A stretch of 64,000 nt of DNA from Verrucomicrobiota bacterium JB022 (GTDB lineage: Bacteria; Verrucomicrobiota; Verrucomicrobiia; Opitutales; Oceanipulchritudinaceae). Made by a program: the position numbers and the translations under genes. Position 1 is the first letter of the stretch, and the number at the start of each line of letters is the position of its first letter. Location: positions 41,086-105,085 of the forward strand of contig JAUTCQ010000007.1 in the NCBI GenBank assembly GCA_030673845.1, read 5' to 3'. The notes beneath the pieces are model-generated. The model ran no database searches. It was not told the DNA's origin and saw nothing but the letters and a program-made list of their open reading frames with translations. Shown here piece by piece: positions 17,570-25,354 of this stretch.

Positions 17570-18094
17570 GATGCTCCTCTCGTAGTCTGGGGTGGGTCGT
17601 TTCTTCCACTTTCGCAGCCGGGCCCGAGCGTTCTGGTAAGGTGAAGATGTGTTGAGCTGGATCATGCGACCGAGTGTCCATTGGCGGTACCACGCTTCGC
17701 CATATAGCTCCTGATTGCTGAGCTGGTTTACCTCGTCGAGGATCTGCCGCTGGGTCGTCCGCAGTCGCTCGATCCGTTGACCGTAGGGCACGGAAGCATA
17801 GTCCCGGTAAAACTTCTGTGCGAGACGGCCCAGTTCATTCCACTGGTATCCGGTTTCAGGGAGATCTGGGGGCTGCCCCGCTTTCGTTTGCGCGAGCCAT
17901 TTCAGCACCAGCTCATGCCACCCCAGCAGGTAGGCTACGAGATCTGCCGGGCTCATGCGGGTATCCTTGGCGTGCCCTTCCATCGAGCGCACCAGCGCCT
18001 CGGGCTCGGCTAGCGCGTCCAGCTCCGGCAGCAGCCGGTTGAAATGCGTCTGGATCGCCACGACTAGTTCCTCCTTTTTGGCAGGGATGGCCAT
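17537..18094 (-). CDS. ClbS/DfsB family four-helix protein (DUF1706)
   Basis: About 185 residues. Family signatures are KKEELVVAIQTHFNRLLPEL at the start, ADLVAYLLGWHELVLKWL, the TGYQWNELG turn, and the late LNTSSPYQNARARLRKWKK. ClbS itself protects colibactin producers by opening the cyclopropane warhead. Most homologues have no known substrate, so a detoxification role here is only a family-based possibility. It is convergent with the ECF41 sigma gene (33-base overlap) and divergent from hisG. The stretch from 18095 to hisG is short and holds both promoters. Confidence 0.8.
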   Translation of the reverse strand: MAIPAKKEELVVAIQTHFNRLLPELDALAEPEALVRSMEGHAKDTRMSPADLVAYLLGWHELVLKWLAQTKAGQPPDLPETGYQWNELGRLAQKFYRDYASVPYGQRIERLRTTQRQILDEVNQLSNQELYGEAWYRQWTLGRMIQLNTSSPYQNARARLRKWKKRPTPDYERSISACLLPRQVP

Positions 18095-18194
18095 CAAGAA
18101 GTCCTTAGCCTTGGCTTTGAGAGGAGTCGAGCAGGCAACTTGGGCAAGCGCGGCTTGACCCTGCTGGTGCAATGAGGTACGCAGGCTAATCGAT

Positions 18195-19040
18195 ATGTAC
18201 AAGATCGCTGTACCCAACAAGGGTGCCCTTTCCGAGGGTGCCGTCGAGATCCTCAACGACGCCGGTTACCGCTGCAGGCGGTATGGCCGGGAGCTGGTGG
18301 TGCGCGACGCGGAACACGAAGTGGAATTCATCTTCCTCCGCCCGCGTGACATCGCCGTATATGTGGGCTCGGGCATCATCCATGCAGGTATCACGGGGCG
18401 CGATCTGGCGATGGACAGCCGGGCCGAAGTCGTCGAAAAGATGAGCCTCAACTTTGGCCGCTCCCGCTTCTGCTACGCCGTGCCGGCGGAAAAGGACCTC
18501 ACGCCCGAGCAGTTCGGCGGCCTGCGCGTCGCCACCAGCTACCCCGCCGTGGTCGAAGACGACCTGAAGAAGCGCGGCGTGGAAGCCGAGATCGTCCGCC
18601 TCGACGGCGCGGTGGAAATCTCCATCCAGCTGGGCGTGGCCGATGTGATTGCCGACGTGGTCGAGAGCGGTCGCACGCTCTACGAAGCCGGTCTCAAGAT
18701 CGTGGGCGAGCCCATCATGCACAGCGAGGCCGTCGTCATCGCCCAACAGGGCGCGGAAGAAGAGCCGGAGCTGAAGTCGCTGTTGCAGCGCGTCAGCGGC
18801 ATTCTCGTGGCCCGCAGCTACGTGCTGATGACCTACCTCGTGCCCCGCGACAACCTCGAAGCCGCCTGCAAGGTGACGCCGGGCGTCAAGTCGCCCACCA
18901 TCGCCCCCGTCAGCGAAGACGGGTGGGTGAGCGTCTCCGCCATGGTCAAGAGCAAGGGCATCAACCGCATCATCGACGAGCTCGAAGCGCTCAACGCCAA
19001 GGGCGTCATCGCCAGCGCCATCAAGACCTGCCGCCTCTAG
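18195..19040 (+). CDS. hisG: ATP phosphoribosyltransferase, long form
   Basis: 281 residues, the long HisG class with a C-terminal regulatory domain (about 205-281) and no need for HisZ. It catalyses the first, histidine-inhibited step of histidine synthesis. Visible motifs are VPNKGALSEGA, IAVYVGSGIIHAGITGRDLA, the PRPP-binding LDGAVEISIQLGVADVIADV segment, and SPTIAPVSEDGWVSV in the regulatory part. The wording of these motifs is strikingly like actinobacterial HisG, as for hisE upstream. A strong terminator follows. Confidence 0.95.
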   Translation: MYKIAVPNKGALSEGAVEILNDAGYRCRRYGRELVVRDAEHEVEFIFLRPRDIAVYVGSGIIHAGITGRDLAMDSRAEVVEKMSLNFGRSRFCYAVPAEKDLTPEQFGGLRVATSYPAVVEDDLKKRGVEAEIVRLDGAVEISIQLGVADVIADVVESGRTLYEAGLKIVGEPIMHSEAVVIAQQGAEEEPELKSLLQRVSGILVARSYVLMTYLVPRDNLEAACKVTPGVKSPTIAPVSEDGWVSVSAMVKSKGINRIIDELEALNAKGVIASAIKTCRL

Positions 19041-19069
19041 GGGCAGCGGGCGAGACTGTTTCTTGCGCC

Positions 19070-19103
19070 AACGAAGGGGAACCGTTGCCCCTTCGTTTTT
19101 TTT
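19070..19103 (+). terminator. Rho-independent terminator after hisG
   Basis: Perfect ten-base-pair stem AACGAAGGGG/CCCCTTCGTT with an 8-base loop and a run of T residues, 30 bases past the hisG stop. Confidence 0.92.
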
Positions 19104-19201
19104 GGCCGATGGCAGAGATGGACGTCGCTTTTGGCAGGCAGTGCTTCACTCCTAAATGATTCTCCCCTTGCTCGTTGCACAAGCCGTGCTACTTTGCGGG
19201 G

Positions 19202-20788
19202 ATGGATGAAGTGAGTATCAGCGTCCGGCCTCTGACCCTCGACGATTACGACGACCTGCGCGAAGCGATGGTGCTCGCCTATACAGGCGTGCTGGAGCCG
19301 GCCTGGACCAAGCGCGAATACCAGCGCCTGCTCAAGGTCTTCCCCGAAGGCCAGATCGCAGTGGTGGTGAACGACAAGGTGGTGGGCGGTGCGCTCGCCA
19401 TCATCATCGACTACGCCAAGTTTGGCGACCGCCACACCTACGAGCAGATCACCAACCAGAACAAGTTCGACACGCACGACGAAGATGGCGACGTGCTCTA
19501 CGGGCTCGATATTTTCGTGCACCCCGAGCACCGGGGCCTGCGCCTGGGCCGCCGCCTCTACGACGCCCGCAAGGAGCTGTGCGAAAACCTGAACCTGCGC
19601 GCCATCGTGGCCGGCGGGCGCATTCCCGCCTACCGCGACTATGCCGACGACCTCACGCCGCGCCAATACATCGAGCGCGTGCGGCTGAAGGAGATCTACG
19701 ACCCGATCCTCACCTTCCAGTATTCCAACGGCTTCCACGTCAAAAAGATCCTGCGCGGCTACCTGCCCGAAGACCAGGCCAGCAAGACCTACGCGACCCT
19801 CCTCCAGTGGGACAACATCTACTACGAGGAAAAGCCCAGCCTCTACGCCTCCACCAAGACGGAGGTGCGCATCGGCATCGTGCAATGGGGCATGCGCCCA
19901 GCCGCCACCCTGCAAACCCTGCTCAACCAGGCCGAATATTTTATCGACACCGTCAGCGACTACGAGAGCGACTTCGTGATGTTCCCGGAGTTCTTCAACG
20001 CGCCGCTGATGAAGGAGTTCAACGAGCTGAACCAGGCCGAGGCCATGCGCCAGCTAGCCCAGTACACCGGGCCCATCTCCGAGCAGATGCGCCAGTTCGC
20101 CGTCAGCTACAACGTCAACATCATCGCCGGCTCCATGCCTTACGTGGACCCCGATGATGGCCACCTTTACAACGTCTCCATCTTCTGCCGCCGCGACGGC
20201 TCGTGGGACATGGTGCGCAAGATCCACATCACCCCCAACGAGCGCGACAGCTACGGCATGGTGGGCGGCAACGAAGTGGTGGCGCTCGACAGCGACTGCG
20301 GCAAGATCGGCATCCTCATCTGCTACGATTCGGAATTCCCCGAGCTGCCCCGCCTCCTGCGTGAGCAAGGCATGCGCATCCTCTTCGTGCCCTACATGAC
20401 GGATCTGCAGACGGGCTACCACCGCGTGCGCTACTGCACCCACGCCCGCGCGATCGAAAACGAGATCTACGTGGCCATTGCCGGCAGCGTGGGCAACCTG
20501 CCCCGCGTCGACAACATGGACATCCAGTACTCGCAATCGGCCGTCTTCAGCCCCTGCGACTTCGGCTTCCCCACCAGCGGCATCGTCGCCGAGGCGACCC
20601 CCAACACCGAAATGGTGCTCATCGCCGACGTGAACATGGATTTGCTGACAGAGCTGCACCAAAAAGGCTCCGTCACCAACATCAAGGACCGCCGCACCGA
20701 CCTCTACTCCCTCAAGCTCCGCGCCCGCGGCAAAAAAGAGCAGGAGCCCATCCCGGCCGAGCAACGGACTTCGCAGCAGCAGGGCTGA
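19202..20788 (+). CDS. Bifunctional GNAT acetyltransferase / carbon-nitrogen hydrolase
   Basis: 528 residues in two domains. The first ~200 are a GNAT fold with the acetyl-CoA loop HRGLRLGRRL preceded by DIFVHPE. From about 220 to 500 there is a nitrilase-superfamily domain with its triad visible: Glu in FPEFFNAPL, Lys in VRKIHITPNERD and Cys in ILICYDSEFPE. The two-domain protein is a recognised but functionally uncharacterised family. The ATG at 19202, with GGGG just upstream, was chosen over a TTG at 19175. Acyl-transfer and amide hydrolysis may act on one metabolite, but none can be named. The hisG terminator separates it from that gene. Confidence 0.9.
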   Translation: MDEVSISVRPLTLDDYDDLREAMVLAYTGVLEPAWTKREYQRLLKVFPEGQIAVVVNDKVVGGALAIIIDYAKFGDRHTYEQITNQNKFDTHDEDGDVLYGLDIFVHPEHRGLRLGRRLYDARKELCENLNLRAIVAGGRIPAYRDYADDLTPRQYIERVRLKEIYDPILTFQYSNGFHVKKILRGYLPEDQASKTYATLLQWDNIYYEEKPSLYASTKTEVRIGIVQWGMRPAATLQTLLNQAEYFIDTVSDYESDFVMFPEFFNAPLMKEFNELNQAEAMRQLAQYTGPISEQMRQFAVSYNVNIIAGSMPYVDPDDGHLYNVSIFCRRDGSWDMVRKIHITPNERDSYGMVGGNEVVALDSDCGKIGILICYDSEFPELPRLLREQGMRILFVPYMTDLQTGYHRVRYCTHARAIENEIYVAIAGSVGNLPRVDNMDIQYSQSAVFSPCDFGFPTSGIVAEATPNTEMVLIADVNMDLLTELHQKGSVTNIKDRRTDLYSLKLRARGKKEQEPIPAEQRTSQQQG

Positions 20789-20827
20789 GACAGGGTAGAA
20801 GAGGTATTGTGAGCCGCAGGTTGGGTC

Positions 20828-21229
20828 TCAAGAGCCAACGACTTCCAGCCCCTGAAAAAGCTGGAAATGTCGATCATGCGTCATCAGCGGCAACCCCAAT
20901 TCCTTGGCGGTTGCCGCGATCCAGATATCGTTTTCGGGTACAGGTGTCCCTGCTTGGGATAAGCCGAGCCTCAAACCAGCGTAAATCCTCGCTGTCTCCT
21001 GAGAAGGGGTGACGCAGGTCACCACCGACATAAACTCCTCCAGCTCCGCCAGCCGCGCCGCTTGGCGTTGTGCCTTCAAGGCACCGAAATAAAGTTCGCC
21101 ATAGGCGGCAAGTGGCATGAAGAGCTGAGAAGCACGTAGGAGCGTAGCCTTCACCGTCTCATTGCGGCGAAAGTGAGCAACTACCACGCATGAATCCAGC
21201 ACCAGAGAGTGCGAACTACCAGCCATCAT
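20828..21229 (-). CDS. PIN-domain toxin, VapC-like
   Basis: 133 residues of the PIN ribonuclease fold. The acidic residues sit in LVLDSCVVV, AYGELYFGA, VPENDIWIAATA and THDRHF. VapC-type toxins cleave tRNA or rRNA. Two adjacent ATG codons (21229 and 21226) are possible starts; both overlap the 3' end of the small upstream gene, the usual antitoxin-toxin arrangement. Convergent with the GNAT-nitrilase gene, about 40 bases apart. Confidence 0.85.
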   Translation of the reverse strand: MMAGSSHSLVLDSCVVVAHFRRNETVKATLLRASQLFMPLAAYGELYFGALKAQRQAARLAELEEFMSVVTCVTPSQETARIYAGLRLGLSQAGTPVPENDIWIAATAKELGLPLMTHDRHFQLFQGLEVVGS

Positions 21230-21431
21230 GGTCGATTTGGCTGCATTCGTCGATGGCGGCAAGCCACTCCTTAGCCTCTTCGGCGCTCAAGCAGCCGGAG
21301 GTCCTTTCGAGCACCGACTGCTTTTTAACGGTAGCGGCACCTTTCAAGGCGTGGATAAACTGAGCGGCCTCTTGCTGCTGCGCAGGAGGCAGTGCCTTGA
21401 GTTCTTCGATTACAACCTGAAGCGTGCTCAT
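21216..21431 (-). CDS. Antitoxin partner of the VapC-like toxin (DUF2281-like)
   Basis: 71 residues: MSTLQVVIEELKALPPAQQQ, then EAAQFIHAL, a basic linker (TVKKQSVLERTSG), and an acidic C-terminal helix EEAKEWLAAIDECSQ. The N-terminal helix resembles the DUF2281 antitoxin type and the tail would bind the PIN domain. Its last 14 bases overlap the toxin start, so the pair is translationally coupled. Autoregulation is expected from the family, but no operator palindrome was identified in the 65 bases upstream. Confidence 0.75.
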   Translation of the reverse strand: MSTLQVVIEELKALPPAQQQEAAQFIHALKGAATVKKQSVLERTSGCLSAEEAKEWLAAIDECSQIDHDGW

Positions 21432-21496
21432 CAGAGGATATTATTGTGGAGAGAGCTCGCGGAAGCAAGCCGCAGATCACGCATCCCGAGGAGATG

Positions 21497-21527
21497 AAAA
21501 AAAGCCCGAAGGCGCAGACCTTCGGGC
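21497..21527 (-). terminator. Rho-independent terminator after the sigma-70 gene
   Basis: On the minus strand, a perfect stem GCCCGAAGG/CCTTCGGGC with a 6-base loop and seven T residues, 30 bases past the sigma gene stop. It separates that gene from the toxin-antitoxin pair. Confidence 0.92.
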
Positions 21528-21556
21528 GTCAGATCCAATTTGACTAAGAGGAAAGG

Positions 21557-22573
21557 CTAGTTGGCCATCTTGGGCTCGACGTTGCGGGAGTAGAACTCCT
21601 GCAGCACTTCCATGCGCTGCTGCTCGCGGCGCTCTTCCTCGATTTCGTCGGTCGAGCGTTGGCGCTCCTTGGCGACGAGGATCTTGCGCATACGGGTCAG
21701 CGCGATGTTCTGGAGCTGGCGGACGCGTTCGCGGGTGATGCCGAACAGTTCGCCGACTTCTTCGAGCGTCTTGGGCTTTTCGCCACCAAGGCCGAAGCGC
21801 AGGCGGATGATCTCGGCCTCACGCGGGTCGATCTGGGCGAGCATGCGGTTCAGCTCGTTGATCAGCGTCTTGTTTTCGAGGTCGTCGAGCGGGTTGATGC
21901 TCGATTCGTCGCCGATCAGCTCACCAAACTCGGTACCATCTTCGTCGCCGACGGGGGCGTCGAGGCTGGTCGGGCGCACGGAGACGCTCTTGAGGTGCGC
22001 CACCTTGTTGACGGGCATCTCGAGCTCGGCGGCAATCTCCTCATCGGAGGGTGCACGACCGAGGGCCTCTTCCAGCTCCATCGTTACGCGGCGCATCCGG
22101 GCGATCTTGTCGACCAAGTGGACGGGCAGGCGGATGGTCTTGGACTGGTTGGCGAGCGCACGCTTGATGGATTGCTTGATCCACCAGGCGGCGTAGGTGG
22201 AGAGCTTGCCGCCCTTGTTGGGGTCGAAGCGCTCGACTGCCTTCACCAGGCCGATGTTGCCTTCGCTGATCAAGTCGAGCAGCGGGAGGCCGAAATTCGA
22301 ATAATCGTGGGCGATCTTCACGACCAGGCGCAGGTTGGCCTTGATCATCTTCTCGCGGGCACGGGGATCACCTTGTTGGATCAAGGCTGCCAGTTCCACC
22401 TCCTCGGAGGGTTTGAGGAGAGGGGTCTTGCCGATTTCCTGAAGGTAAAGCTTGATGGCGCTGCGCTCTGAAGGGGGCAAGTCGCGGACGTCTTCCGCCT
22501 GATCAGAGTTGGAGCGATTTTCCGCATCTTCGACCCGGAAACGATTGGGAGCCTTGAACTGAAGTGCTTGCAT
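21557..22573 (-). CDS. Sigma-70 family RNA polymerase sigma factor (RpoD/RpoS type)
   Basis: 338 residues. Regions 1.2 (SAIKLYLQEIGKTPLLKPSE), 2 (REKMIKANLRLVVKIA, DLISEGNIGLVKAVERFDP, GGKLSTYAAWWIKQSIKRA), 3 and 4.2 (TLEEVGELFGITRERVRQLQ) are all present and intact. Region 1.1 is missing and a short acidic ERREQQRMEVLQEF tail is added. Region 4.2 reads RVRQLQNIALTRMRKIL, closer to RpoS/group 2 than to the RIRQIE of group 1, so primary versus alternative status is open. Verrucomicrobial primary sigma factors are often this short. An AAAGGAG sits too far (about 40 bases) from the ATG to be its ribosome site. Confidence 0.9.
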   Translation of the reverse strand: MQALQFKAPNRFRVEDAENRSNSDQAEDVRDLPPSERSAIKLYLQEIGKTPLLKPSEEVELAALIQQGDPRAREKMIKANLRLVVKIAHDYSNFGLPLLDLISEGNIGLVKAVERFDPNKGGKLSTYAAWWIKQSIKRALANQSKTIRLPVHLVDKIARMRRVTMELEEALGRAPSDEEIAAELEMPVNKVAHLKSVSVRPTSLDAPVGDEDGTEFGELIGDESSINPLDDLENKTLINELNRMLAQIDPREAEIIRLRFGLGGEKPKTLEEVGELFGITRERVRQLQNIALTRMRKILVAKERQRSTDEIEEERREQQRMEVLQEFYSRNVEPKMAN

Positions 22574-22915
22574 GGCGAATAGGTGTTCGGGTGAACCGAT
22601 TTGACGACGACTACTCCTTTACCACTTTTGATGCCGATTCTGAAAAACCGCTCAAAATTTAGAACGATTCCAGATTAAAACGGTAGTTTATCTCGAAGCC
22701 AAGCTACCGCCAAATCAACGGGCAAGATGCACGTCCAGCGGTCTGATTCAGCCACGAGCGGTTAGTACCGTCTTTTCAGCAACAGCAGCATACTGCTTTG
22801 CCGGCAGGGGCGCAATCTCAACTTCAGCCTAAGCACGTTGGGGTGGCATTTTCCCTAAAGCGAATAAAGAACGACACTTATGAGAGTCGTCGTTCCCGAA
22901 TTTATTCCGCTAGAA
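22574..22915. other. Intergenic region upstream of the sigma-70 gene
   Basis: 342 bases between the sigma-70 start and the trpE stop. It is AT-richer than the surroundings and must hold the sigma gene promoter. Small open frames here have no coding character. No terminator for trpE and no convincing -35/-10 pair was found. Confidence 0.4.
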
Positions 22916-24421
22916 TTAGCTTTGGGCCGGATTCAGATTTTCCGCCAGAGCGACGGCTTTCAGCAGTCCGCTCGCCTTGTTGACCGTCTCGAAATATTCA
23001 CTTTCTGCGACGGAATCGGCGACAATGCCCGCTCCGGATTGCAAAATGAGACGTTCACCCATCTTGAGGGCAGTGCGTATTGCAATGCAGCTGTCGAGGT
23101 TGCCATCGTAGCTGAAGTAGCACACTGCTCCGGCATAAGGCCCGCGCTGCTCCTTCTCCTGCTCGGCAATGATCTGCATCGCTCGGATCTTCGGCGCGCC
23201 GCTCACCGTCCCGGCCGGGAAGGTGGCGCGCATCAGATCGTAGGCATCCTTTTCCTTCGCAAGCTGGCCTTCGACGTGACTCACAATGTGCATCACGTGC
23301 GAGTAACGTTCAATGGTCTGATATTCTGGCACATCCACTGTGCCATATTCGCACACTCTGCCCAGGTCGTTGCGCGCGAGGTCGACGAGCATGAGGTGTT
23401 CGGCCAGTTCCTTTTCGTCACCGAGCAGATCGACTTCATAGGCGAGGTCGTCTTCTTGCGTTTTGCCACGTGGGCGGGTCCCGGCGATGGGGCGCATCTC
23501 CGCCTTGCCGTCGGTCAGGCGCACGTGCACCTCCGGGGAAGCGCCGATGAGCTGAAACTCGCCCGGGTCGTAGAGGAACATGTAGGGCGAGGGGTTGACC
23601 ACGCGCAAGGCCCGGTAGAGGTCGAGCGCGCTCGACTTGAATTCCTTCTCGAAGCGCTGGCTGAGCACCACCTGGATGATGTCGCCCGAGCGTACGTATT
23701 CCTTGCCGCGCTCGACCATCGCCTCGAATTCCGCCTGCTGGAAGTTACCGGCGGGCACCTGGATCTCGCCCGTTCCGGCGACCGGCACCGTGCGGACCGC
23801 CCGGCCTTCCTCCAGCGTGCGGGCGAGCTTGGTCAGCGTTTCGCAGGCTTTGGCGTAGGCCGTCTCGGCGTCGGTGCCTTCGAGGTGGGCGTTGACGAGC
23901 AGGCGCAGCGTCTGCCGCGCACGGTCGAAAATCACCAGCGTATCGCAAATGACAAAGTGTGCGACGGGCAAACCATGCACATCGCGCTCGGCCAACGGCA
24001 CGGTCGGCTCGACGGCGTGGATGTATTCGTAGCCGAGCATACCGACGGCACCGCCGACGAAGCGGGGCATATCGGGCAGCTTCACCGGGCGGTAGCGCTG
24101 CATCTCGCGCTGGATCACGTCGAGCGGATCCTTCGGCGTGGCAAAACGCTCCACCTCGCCCGAGCGGTCGGTAATGGTCGTTTCGCCGCCCAGGCGCGCC
24201 TCGATCGTGCGGCGCGGGTGCGTGCCGATAAACGAGTAGCGGTTCAGGTTTGCGCCGCCTTCGATCGATTCGAGCAAAAAGGCCGCGCCGCCCCACGACC
24301 GCAGCTTGGTGTAGACCGAGACGGGGGTCTCGAAGTCAGCCATCAAGTCGGTATAAACCGGGATGAGGTTACCCTGCGCGGAAAGCGCTTTGAACTCATC
24401 GAGGGTCGGGGCAATGTGCAT
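22916..24421 (-). CDS. trpE: Anthranilate synthase component I
   Basis: About 501 residues, normal TrpE length. It makes anthranilate from chorismate using ammonia from TrpG, the first step of tryptophan synthesis. The chorismate-binding core is clear: IGASPEVHVRL, RPIAGTRPRG, LVDLARNDLGRVC, TFPAGTVSGAPKIRAM and LQSGAGIVADS. The N-terminal LLES motif (49-52), followed by NLNRYSFIG, is the tryptophan feedback site, so the enzyme should be inhibited by tryptophan. The ATG at 24421 was preferred to one 36 bases upstream. No trpG or other trp gene is adjacent, so the pathway is dispersed. Confidence 0.94.
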   Translation of the reverse strand: MHIAPTLDEFKALSAQGNLIPVYTDLMADFETPVSVYTKLRSWGGAAFLLESIEGGANLNRYSFIGTHPRRTIEARLGGETTITDRSGEVERFATPKDPLDVIQREMQRYRPVKLPDMPRFVGGAVGMLGYEYIHAVEPTVPLAERDVHGLPVAHFVICDTLVIFDRARQTLRLLVNAHLEGTDAETAYAKACETLTKLARTLEEGRAVRTVPVAGTGEIQVPAGNFQQAEFEAMVERGKEYVRSGDIIQVVLSQRFEKEFKSSALDLYRALRVVNPSPYMFLYDPGEFQLIGASPEVHVRLTDGKAEMRPIAGTRPRGKTQEDDLAYEVDLLGDEKELAEHLMLVDLARNDLGRVCEYGTVDVPEYQTIERYSHVMHIVSHVEGQLAKEKDAYDLMRATFPAGTVSGAPKIRAMQIIAEQEKEQRGPYAGAVCYFSYDGNLDSCIAIRTALKMGERLILQSGAGIVADSVAESEYFETVNKASGLLKAVALAENLNPAQS

Positions 24422-24489
24422 CCCACTAGCTTTGGCGTGCCACGCGCGGTTTGGCAAGAACGGGAAGTGCCCGAGGGCTAAGGCAGACC

Positions 24490-25293
24490 CTACGTGCGGA
24501 AGAAGTCGAGCGCCTCCGCCACCACCACCTCCGGCGCGTCTTCCTGCACCAGATGCCCGGCAAACGGCACACTTCGGAGTTCACAGTGCGGCAGCATGGC
24601 CGCCAGCTCTGCGCCGCGTTTCGCGGGGATCCACTCGTCCTCATCGCCCCACAAGAGGCGCACCGGGCAATCGACCTGCCCCAGCCCGTCGCGAATCTCG
24701 TCGGTATAGCGTTGGTCCATCACGGCGATCTGCCGGTAAAAGGCCGCCTGGTTTTCCGGGCCCAGCCATGGGCGCAAGTAGCCCTCCCAATCCACCTCCG
24801 GCAAGTCGCCCGACATGGCGGAGGAGATATAAGCGCGGAGCAGGGCCTTGTGCATGTAGGCCGGCATCCCGGCAAAAGCTGGCTCGTGTTGCCTTACGTG
24901 CTGGACGAAGGGAGAGCCCCAGGGGCTGAGTGCCACCGGATCGATTAACATCAGTTGACGGTAGCGCAGGCCCGAGACCACCCAGCCGCGCAAGGCTGTG
25001 CAGCCGCCAAAATCGTGCGCGAGCACCCGCGGGGCATCGAGCTGCCAATGGCGCAGCAGCTCGGCCAAGACCTCGTTCTGCTTGTCGAGGGTGGGGGCGA
25101 CAGACGGGGCTTTCTCGGAGCTGCCATAGCCAAGCAAGTCCCACTCAAAGACGGTGTAGTGGCGCGCCAGCACCGGCACGATCCGGCGCCACACGTAGTG
25201 GGAAAAGGGCGTGCCGTGGATCAACACCAAGGGCTCGCCCGCCCCGGATTTCCACCACGCGATGCGACCATAGCGACTCTGGAACGCTTCCAT
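24490..25293 (-). CDS. Alpha/beta hydrolase with aspartate nucleophile motif
   Basis: 267 residues. Oxyanion motif HGTPFSHYVW (about 26), nucleophile elbow VLAHDFGGC (about 91-99), a cap domain, the acid region LLWGDEDEWIP and the catalytic His in FAGHLVQED. The nucleophile is Asp (H-D-F-G) rather than Ser, as in haloalkane and fluoroacetate dehalogenases and epoxide hydrolases. The halide-stabilising second residue cannot be assigned by eye, so the exact reaction stays open. It follows trpE's start by ~70 bases on the same strand. Confidence 0.85.
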   Translation of the reverse strand: MEAFQSRYGRIAWWKSGAGEPLVLIHGTPFSHYVWRRIVPVLARHYTVFEWDLLGYGSSEKAPSVAPTLDKQNEVLAELLRHWQLDAPRVLAHDFGGCTALRGWVVSGLRYRQLMLIDPVALSPWGSPFVQHVRQHEPAFAGMPAYMHKALLRAYISSAMSGDLPEVDWEGYLRPWLGPENQAAFYRQIAVMDQRYTDEIRDGLGQVDCPVRLLWGDEDEWIPAKRGAELAAMLPHCELRSVPFAGHLVQEDAPEVVVAEALDFFRT

Positions 25294-25354
25294 ATGTAAT
25301 ACCGAATCGAAGCCGCGGCCTGGTTCAACCGGTAGGGGTGGTTTTTATACCAAA

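Noticed and set aside
22798..22983. 61-codon frame upstream of the sigma-70 gene
   Set aside because: Overlaps the end of trpE on the other strand and has no coding character.
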